A stretch of 55,011 bases of DNA from contig JAJRYZ010000165.1 of NCBI GenBank assembly GCA_024275515.1, forward strand, positions 1 through 55,011, read 5' to 3'. Shown piece by piece: positions 50,188 to 55,011 of this stretch. Each line of letters opens with the position of its first letter. Position 1 is the first letter of the stretch. The notes beneath the pieces are model-generated. The model did not search any database, was not told where the DNA came from, and saw nothing but the letters and a program-made list of their open reading frames with translations. Made by a program: the position numbers and the translations under genes. Source of the stretch: Spirochaetota bacterium. GTDB taxonomy: Bacteria > Spirochaetota > Spirochaetia > ARS1246.

Positions 50188-50628
50188 ATGGATAGAAAAA
50201 GCTTTATCGCGTTGCTTGCGTCTATCATCGAAGACGCCGGGACGGCCGTACTGTCGACGATCGACGAGTCGGGCCGTCCGCACATGCGATGGATGACGCC
50301 GAGTTTGTTGCGCGATCGACCCGGCGCGATATACGCGGTCACGTCGCCCGAGTTTCGCAAGACGACGCATCTGAAGGACAATCCGCTGGTGCAGTGGATG
50401 TTTCAGACCAGGGCGCTTCACAGGATCGCGACGGTGGGCGGCGTGGTAAACATCGTCGATAACTCGGCGATGAAGGCGGAGGTACTTGAGGCGATCGGAC
50501 GTCGACTCGCCGTGTTCTGGCGGGTAAACACCGACGCGACGAAGCTGATCGTACTCGAGACGATAATGCAGCATGGCCTCTATGTCGAACCGCTGAAAAA
50601 CGTTCGAGAGATCGTGTCGTTCGAATAG
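50188..50628 (+). CDS. Pyridoxamine 5'-phosphate oxidase-like flavin-binding split-barrel protein
   Basis: A 146-residue protein of the general-stress-protein-26 type. It contains AVLSTIDESGRPHMRWM (FMN-binding strand), a middle segment IYAVTSPEFRKTTHLKDNPLVQWMF, and a C-terminal dimer strand. Such proteins bind FMN or F420, and few have known substrates. GGCGAGGAG lies upstream of the ATG. It ends 14 bases before pdhA and so is probably the first gene of the pdh operon, suggesting a redox link, which is inference. Confidence 0.85.
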   Translation: MDRKSFIALLASIIEDAGTAVLSTIDESGRPHMRWMTPSLLRDRPGAIYAVTSPEFRKTTHLKDNPLVQWMFQTRALHRIATVGGVVNIVDNSAMKAEVLEAIGRRLAVFWRVNTDATKLIVLETIMQHGLYVEPLKNVREIVSFE

Positions 50629-50642
50629 GAGATTACGGCGAA

Positions 50643-51641
50643 ATGGCTGAAGGACTCACGGAAACCTACGCGAAAGAGCTTCTGATCGATATGCTTCGTC
50701 GGATGCTGTTGATACGTCGTTTCGAGGAGCTCGCGGGTCAAATGTACGGACTTCGCAAGATCGGAGGGTTCTGTCATCTGTACATCGGCCAGGAAGCGGT
50801 CGCGGTCGGATCGATCGCCGCGCTCGATCTTGAAAAGGACTACGTGCTCACCGCTTATCGCGACCACGGGCACGCGCTCGCGTGTGGAATGGATCCGAAG
50901 ATAATCATGGCCGAGCTCTACGGGAAAGTCACGGGCTGCTCGCGGGGAAAGGGCGGTTCGATGCATCTGTTCGACGTCGAGAGGCACATGTTCGGCGGCA
51001 ACGGAATAGTCGGCGCGCATCTTCCCGTCGCCGCCGGAGTCGCGTTCAAGATCAAATACCGCAAAGAGGACGGCGTGGTGCTGTGCTACTTCGGCGACGG
51101 GGCGATCCATCAGGGGAGCTTTCATGAGAGCATGAACCTCGCAAAGATCTTCGGTCTGCCGATCATCTATATCTGCGAAAACAACCAGTACGGAATGGGC
51201 ACTGCGTGGACCCGCGTCTCCGCGGTCGAAGACCTTTCGGTTCGCGGACGGTCGTACGATATTCCGGGCAAACGGATCGACGGCATGGACGTGCTCACGG
51301 TTTATGACGAGATTTCCGAGGCGGTGAAGCGGGTAAGGAAGAGTCGGGCGCCGCTTTTCTTCGAAATAAGAACCTACCGGTATCGCGGGCATTCGATGAG
51401 CGATCCGGCGAAGTACCGTACCAAAGACGAGTTGGAATCGTACAAGGCGCAGGACCCGATCGTCATTCTGCGAAAGAGACTGATCGATTCCGAAGTCGCC
51501 GACGAAGACGAAATCCGGGCCGTCGACGAAGAGACGCGACGCGTCGGCGCGGAGGCGGTCGAGTTTGCCGAGGCAAGCGGGGCGCCCGCGGTGGACGCCC
51601 TCTATGAAGATATCTTTGCCGACACCGTGGGGGGAGAGTGA
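50643..51641 (+). CDS. pdhA: Pyruvate dehydrogenase E1 component, alpha subunit
   Basis: A 332-residue TPP-dependent subunit that, with PdhB, decarboxylates pyruvate and acetylates the lipoyl group of E2. The signatures are GFCHLYIGQEAVAVG, YRDHGHALA, SRGKGGSMHLF and the TPP motif GDGAIHQGSFHESMNLA, ending in CENNQYGMGT (about residues 150-183). YRYRGHSMSDPAKYRTKDE is the phosphorylation-loop region of E1 alpha. The branched-chain or acetoin relatives are possible, but operon content favours pyruvate. It ends just before pdhB. Confidence 0.93.
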   Translation: MAEGLTETYAKELLIDMLRRMLLIRRFEELAGQMYGLRKIGGFCHLYIGQEAVAVGSIAALDLEKDYVLTAYRDHGHALACGMDPKIIMAELYGKVTGCSRGKGGSMHLFDVERHMFGGNGIVGAHLPVAAGVAFKIKYRKEDGVVLCYFGDGAIHQGSFHESMNLAKIFGLPIIYICENNQYGMGTAWTRVSAVEDLSVRGRSYDIPGKRIDGMDVLTVYDEISEAVKRVRKSRAPLFFEIRTYRYRGHSMSDPAKYRTKDELESYKAQDPIVILRKRLIDSEVADEDEIRAVDEETRRVGAEAVEFAEASGAPAVDALYEDIFADTVGGE

Positions 51642-51642
51642 T

Positions 51643-52641
51643 ATGCCGCTGATCACGATGCGCGAGGCACTCAACCAGGCTCTGGATGAGGAGATGGCGC
51701 GCGACGACGGCGTGGTTCTCCTTGGAGAAGAAGTGGCCGAATACAACGGCGCCTACAAAGTGTCGCAAGGGTTGCTGGACAAATACGGACCCGATCGGGT
51801 CATCGACACGCCCATCACCGAAGAGGGATTCACCGGGCTCGCCGTCGGCGCGGCGATGGCCGGTCTGAGGCCCGTCGTCGAGTGGATGACCTTCAATTTC
51901 TCGCTTCAGGCGTACGACCAGGTCGTCAACAACGCCGCCAAAATACGGTATATGTCCGGCGGCCAGTTCAGCGTGCCGATCGTTTTTCGCGGTCCGAACG
52001 GCCCGGCGGAATACCTGGCGGCGCAGCATTCGCAGGCGCTTCAATCGATCTACGCTCATATCCCCGGCCTCAAGGTCGTCGCGCCGGCAACCCCGTACGA
52101 CGCCAAAGGGCTGCTCAAGTCGGCGATACGGGAGGACAATCCGGTTCTCTTTCTGGAGTCCGAGCTCATGTATGCGTGGAAAGGTGAAGTTCCCGTCGAG
52201 GAGTACACCGTTCCTCTCGGAAAGGCCGACACAATACGCGAAGGCGACGAGGTAACGATCGTCGCCTTCTCAAAGCCCGTCCGGATCGCCGTCGAAGCCG
52301 CGGAAGCCCTCGAAGAAGACGGAGTTTCGGCCGAAGTTATCGATCTTCGCACGATCAAACCCCTCGATGAGCAAGCGATCTATGAATCGGTCCGGAAAAC
52401 CAACCGGTTGGTCGTCGTCGACGAAGCGTGGCCGTTCGCCGGCGTCGGATCGCACATCGGGTGGTTGGTCCACCACGCGTGTTTCGACTATCTCGACGCT
52501 CCGGTGGAGCTTGTTGCCTCCGAGGAGACGCCGATGCCGTATAACCACACACTCGAGCTCGCGGCGCAGCCGTCGCGGGAGAAGGTCGTCCGGGCGGCGA
52601 AGCGCGTTCTGTATATGGACGACACGGACAACGGGAGTTGA
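51643..52641 (+). CDS. pdhB: Pyruvate dehydrogenase E1 component, beta subunit
   Basis: A 332-residue subunit completing the E1 heterotetramer. MREALNQALDEEMARDD opens the chain, followed by LLGEEVAEYNGAYKVSQGL (catalytic Glu), DTPITEEGFTGLAVGAAM, FRGPNGPAEYLAAQHSQ and the C-terminal transketolase domain with VDEAWPFAGVGS. Start ATG 51643 follows GGGGAGAG and is one base past the pdhA stop. Assignment follows from its position between E1 alpha and E2. Confidence 0.95.
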   Translation: MPLITMREALNQALDEEMARDDGVVLLGEEVAEYNGAYKVSQGLLDKYGPDRVIDTPITEEGFTGLAVGAAMAGLRPVVEWMTFNFSLQAYDQVVNNAAKIRYMSGGQFSVPIVFRGPNGPAEYLAAQHSQALQSIYAHIPGLKVVAPATPYDAKGLLKSAIREDNPVLFLESELMYAWKGEVPVEEYTVPLGKADTIREGDEVTIVAFSKPVRIAVEAAEALEEDGVSAEVIDLRTIKPLDEQAIYESVRKTNRLVVVDEAWPFAGVGSHIGWLVHHACFDYLDAPVELVASEETPMPYNHTLELAAQPSREKVVRAAKRVLYMDDTDNGS

Positions 52642-52643
52642 CG

Positions 52644-53867
52644 ATGGCGGAACGAGTACCGATGCTCGCGCTTTCACCGACGATGGAGAGCGGAAGAATC
52701 ACGAGCTGGCTCAAGCGAGAGGGCGACGAAATAGCGATAGGCGACGTCCTGTGCGAAGTCGAAACCGACAAAGCGACGATGGAGTACGAGTCGGTGCAGG
52801 AGGGCACTCTTCTCAAGATCCTCACGCCCGAGGGCCATGCGGCGACGATCGAACAAACTATCGCGATTGTCGGCGAGGCGGGCGAAGACATCGCGGAGTT
52901 GCTTGCAGAGTTGAAAGACATCCCGGAAGCCTCGGACGGGTCCGATGCGGCGGCGCCTGCTTCGCCGGTCGCGCTCTCGACCGAGTCGCCGACCTCCGTC
53001 GCGCCGGGCGACGCGCGCGTCAAGGCGTCGCCTCTTGCACGAAGAATGGCGGAAACGGCCGGGCTCTCCCTCTCCTCGATTTCGGGATCGGGTCCCGACG
53101 GTCGAATCGTCAAGCGTGACGTCGAGGCCGCCGTTTCGAGCGATCGGCACCCGACCGAGGGACCGACTCCGGCGCCGGTGAGGTCGGGCGACGTGGCCGT
53201 TGCCGTATCGAATAAACGGCGGCTTATCGCGCAGCGACTTGCCGAGTCGAAGTACTCGGCGCCGCATTTCTACCTGAAAGCTTCCGTTTGCACCGAAACA
53301 ATGATGGAGGCGAGAAAACGGTTGAACTCGTCACTCGATCGAAAGGTGTCGGTCAACGCGTTTCTGATCAAGTTTGCCGCCGAGGCGATCAAAAAGCACC
53401 CGGACATCAACGCTTCGTGGGAGGGAGAGGTGATCCGACGCTTCGCCGATATCGACATCGGCCTCGCCGTTGCGCAGACCGACGGTCTTATCACGCCGAT
53501 CGTGCGGAACTGTGGAGCAAAAGGGGTGCTTGCGATCGACGCCGAGCTGTCCGACCTTATCGTTCGGGCGAAAAGCAACAAGCTTGCCCCTGAGGAATAT
53601 ACCGGGGCGACATTCTCGATATCGAGTCTCGGTACTTTCGGAATCGAAGAGTTTACCGCCATTATCAATCCTCCCGGGTCGGCCATTCTCGCGGTCGGCG
53701 AAATGCGCAAGGTGCCTATCGTCGACGAGTCGGACCGGATCGTTGCGCGAACACAGATGAAACTCACGCTGTCGTGCGATCATCGGGTCATCGACGGTGC
53801 GAAAGGCGCGGAGTTTCTGAACGAACTCAAAAACCTGTTGGAAAACCCGATTCGGGCGCTTTACTAG
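52644..53867 (+). CDS. aceF: Dihydrolipoamide acetyltransferase (E2) of pyruvate dehydrogenase
   Basis: A 407-residue E2. One lipoyl domain (1-80) carries the lipoylated Lys43 in VETDKATMEYES. An Ala/Pro/Ser-rich linker leads to the peripheral-subunit-binding domain (SPLARRMAETAGLSLSSI, GPDGRIVKRDVEAA), a second linker, and the catalytic domain with SDLI, TFSISSLGTFGIEEFTAI and the active-site SCDHRVIDGAKGAEFL (His and Asp). It forms the core of the complex and transfers acetyl to CoA. ATG 52644 follows GGGAG; the stop is 22 bases before lpd. Confidence 0.95.
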   Translation: MAERVPMLALSPTMESGRITSWLKREGDEIAIGDVLCEVETDKATMEYESVQEGTLLKILTPEGHAATIEQTIAIVGEAGEDIAELLAELKDIPEASDGSDAAAPASPVALSTESPTSVAPGDARVKASPLARRMAETAGLSLSSISGSGPDGRIVKRDVEAAVSSDRHPTEGPTPAPVRSGDVAVAVSNKRRLIAQRLAESKYSAPHFYLKASVCTETMMEARKRLNSSLDRKVSVNAFLIKFAAEAIKKHPDINASWEGEVIRRFADIDIGLAVAQTDGLITPIVRNCGAKGVLAIDAELSDLIVRAKSNKLAPEEYTGATFSISSLGTFGIEEFTAIINPPGSAILAVGEMRKVPIVDESDRIVARTQMKLTLSCDHRVIDGAKGAEFLNELKNLLENPIRALY

Positions 53868-53889
53868 AGCAATTAAGGAGACGAGTCCG

Positions 53890-55011
53890 ATGGCAGAGAA
53901 CAAACGGTACGATGTGGTGATTATCGGCGCGGGACCGGCCGGATACGTCGGCGCGATCCGCGCGTCGCAGCTGGGTCTTTCGGCCTGCGTGATCGAAAAA
54001 GAGAAGCCCGGCGGCGTGTGCTTGAATATGGGTTGTATCCCGTCGAAGGCGCTGATACATCAGGCGTCGCATTTTCGTTCGGCGGTGGGTCTCGAAGCGA
54101 TGGGTGTAAAGCTGGACAGATCGGGCCTGAATTACGAGAAAGTGTTCAAGAAATCTCGAAAGGTGGCGGAGACGCTTTCGCGGGGCGTAAGCTATCTGAT
54201 GAAAAAAAACTCGGTCGACCTCGTCGCGGGTGCGGGCGTTATTACGGGGCCGAACGAGGTGACCGTCGACGGCGAGACGAAGATCGCGGGCGCGCACATT
54301 CTCGTTGCGACCGGCTCGTCGCCGGTCGAGCTTCCGGCCTTTCCGGTGGACGAACGGACGGTGCTGACGTCGAACGGCGCCCTCATGCTTACCGAGCTTC
54401 CCACAAGGCTCGTTATTCTCGGCGGCGGGTACATCGGTTGCGAGTTCGCCTACGTGATGAACGCTTTCGGCGTCGAAGTAATCGTGGTTGAGATGCTCGA
54501 CCGAATACTCCCGATGGAAGACCCCGAAATATCCACGTTGCTTGCGAGGACGTTCGACAAGCGCGGCATCACGATCCACGCATCAACCAGGGCGGCGGGG
54601 ATGAGGAAAACGAGCGTGGGCATCTACCTCGACCTCGAACCGGCCGACGGCGATGCATTCTCGGTATCGACGGACAGCCTGCTCGTGGTTGTCGGCCGCA
54701 CCCCGAATACCGCGGGAATAGGGCTTGAATCGATCGGCGTCGAAACGGAAAAAGGGTTTGTGGCCGTCGGCGATTACTATCGGACCAACGTATCGACCGT
54801 CTACGCGGTTGGAGATGTCGTCGCCTCGCCGTTGCTCGCACACGTCGCGTCGAAGGAGGCCGAAATAGCGGTCGAGCACATGGCCGGTCGCCGGTCGGCG
54901 CGTCGGATCGATCCGGATCTTATTCCCACCGCAGTCTACACCGAACCGCAGGTGGCGAGCTTCGGAATCAACGAGGTCCGAGCGAAAACCGCGGGAATCC
55001 CTCATGAAACC
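53890..55011 (+). CDS. lpd: Dihydrolipoyl dehydrogenase (E3), C-terminus cut off by window edge
   Basis: 374 codons of a protein that normally has about 460-475 residues. VVIIGAGPAGYVGAIRASQLG binds FAD (split across residues 9-29), and the redox-active disulphide is in GGVCLNMGCIPSKAL. The second Rossmann motif is VILGGGYIGCEFAY for NAD, and YAVGDVVASPLLAHVASKEA is the FAD-adenine region. The dimerisation domain with the catalytic His-Glu is beyond the window. It reoxidises dihydrolipoamide of E2 with NAD+. It follows aceF in the same operon. Confidence 0.96.
   Translation, partial: MAENKRYDVVIIGAGPAGYVGAIRASQLGLSACVIEKEKPGGVCLNMGCIPSKALIHQASHFRSAVGLEAMGVKLDRSGLNYEKVFKKSRKVAETLSRGVSYLMKKNSVDLVAGAGVITGPNEVTVDGETKIAGAHILVATGSSPVELPAFPVDERTVLTSNGALMLTELPTRLVILGGGYIGCEFAYVMNAFGVEVIVVEMLDRILPMEDPEISTLLARTFDKRGITIHASTRAAGMRKTSVGIYLDLEPADGDAFSVSTDSLLVVVGRTPNTAGIGLESIGVETEKGFVAVGDYYRTNVSTVYAVGDVVASPLLAHVASKEAEIAVEHMAGRRSARRIDPDLIPTAVYTEPQVASFGINEVRAKTAGIPHET

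Noticed and set aside
1-55011. CRISPR arrays, insertion sequences, prophage or integrase genes
   Set aside because: No regularly spaced repeats, transposases or integrases were seen anywhere in the window.

Overview
The window is gene-dense, GC-rich bacterial chromosome with no phage, insertion sequence, CRISPR array, rRNA or tRNA that I could find. It most resembles a free-living, fermentative or facultative spirochaete. The solute-binding protein signal peptide ends in an alanine followed by Gly-Gly and acids, as is common in that phylum. Pyruvate:ferredoxin oxidoreductase, an Nqr-type Na+ pump, rubredoxin and ferritin sit together, and the oligopeptide-type ABC transporter has large insertions. 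This assignment is inference from protein character, not from a database search. || Layout: 1-1702(-) is the N-terminal half of a PreP-like M16C protease. 1721-5309 holds NAD synthesis (nadB and nadC on minus, nadA on plus), followed on plus by epmA and efp. 7114-7560 is an Rrf2-family Fe-S regulator, followed by a three-gene NAD(P) transhydrogenase on minus (7734-10520). 10611-12904(+) has a possibly frameshifted unknown gene, a pentulose/hexulose-phosphate 3-epimerase and a ribokinase-like kinase. 13003-19416(-) reads pyrF-pyrE fusion, mscS, GH172 and GH38. 19553-24195 is a glycosyltransferase / GH13_18 phosphorylase / glycosyltransferase island, perhaps for a glucoside compatible solute. 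24235-26365 is a NatAB-like ABC exporter, and 26472-30056 is pyruvate:ferredoxin oxidoreductase. 30077-32997(-) is a sugar-related set: an unknown enzyme with a likely frameshift, a Gfo/Idh/MocA dehydrogenase and a membrane-anchored protein. 33406-40076(+) is a complete five-gene oligopeptide/dipeptide-type ABC importer with a consensus promoter and an AT-rich operator. 40086-43730(+) carries a membrane protein, an exported CN-hydrolase, endonuclease IV and serine acetyltransferase. 43856-49966(-) carries rubredoxin, ferritin, a TIGR02757-like protein, a conserved unknown and nqrBCDEF without nqrA. 50188-55011(+) is a flavin-binding split-barrel protein and the pyruvate dehydrogenase operon (pdhA, pdhB, aceF, lpd), cut by the window end. 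|| The genes combine into a coherent picture of central redox metabolism. Two routes take pyruvate to acetyl-CoA (ferredoxin-linked and NAD-linked). NAD is made de novo, NAD and NADP pools are balanced by transhydrogenase, and NADH can drive a Na+ pump. The most unusual DNA-level signals are two. One is a 103-104 bp palindromic repeat present both between genes and in frame inside the CN-hydrolase gene, with a compensated base-pair change. The other is a set of genes (nadC, nadA, nfo, nqrB, perhaps pyrFE) with a -10 box only 6-11 nt before the start codon and no Shine-Dalgarno, suggesting leaderless mRNAs.
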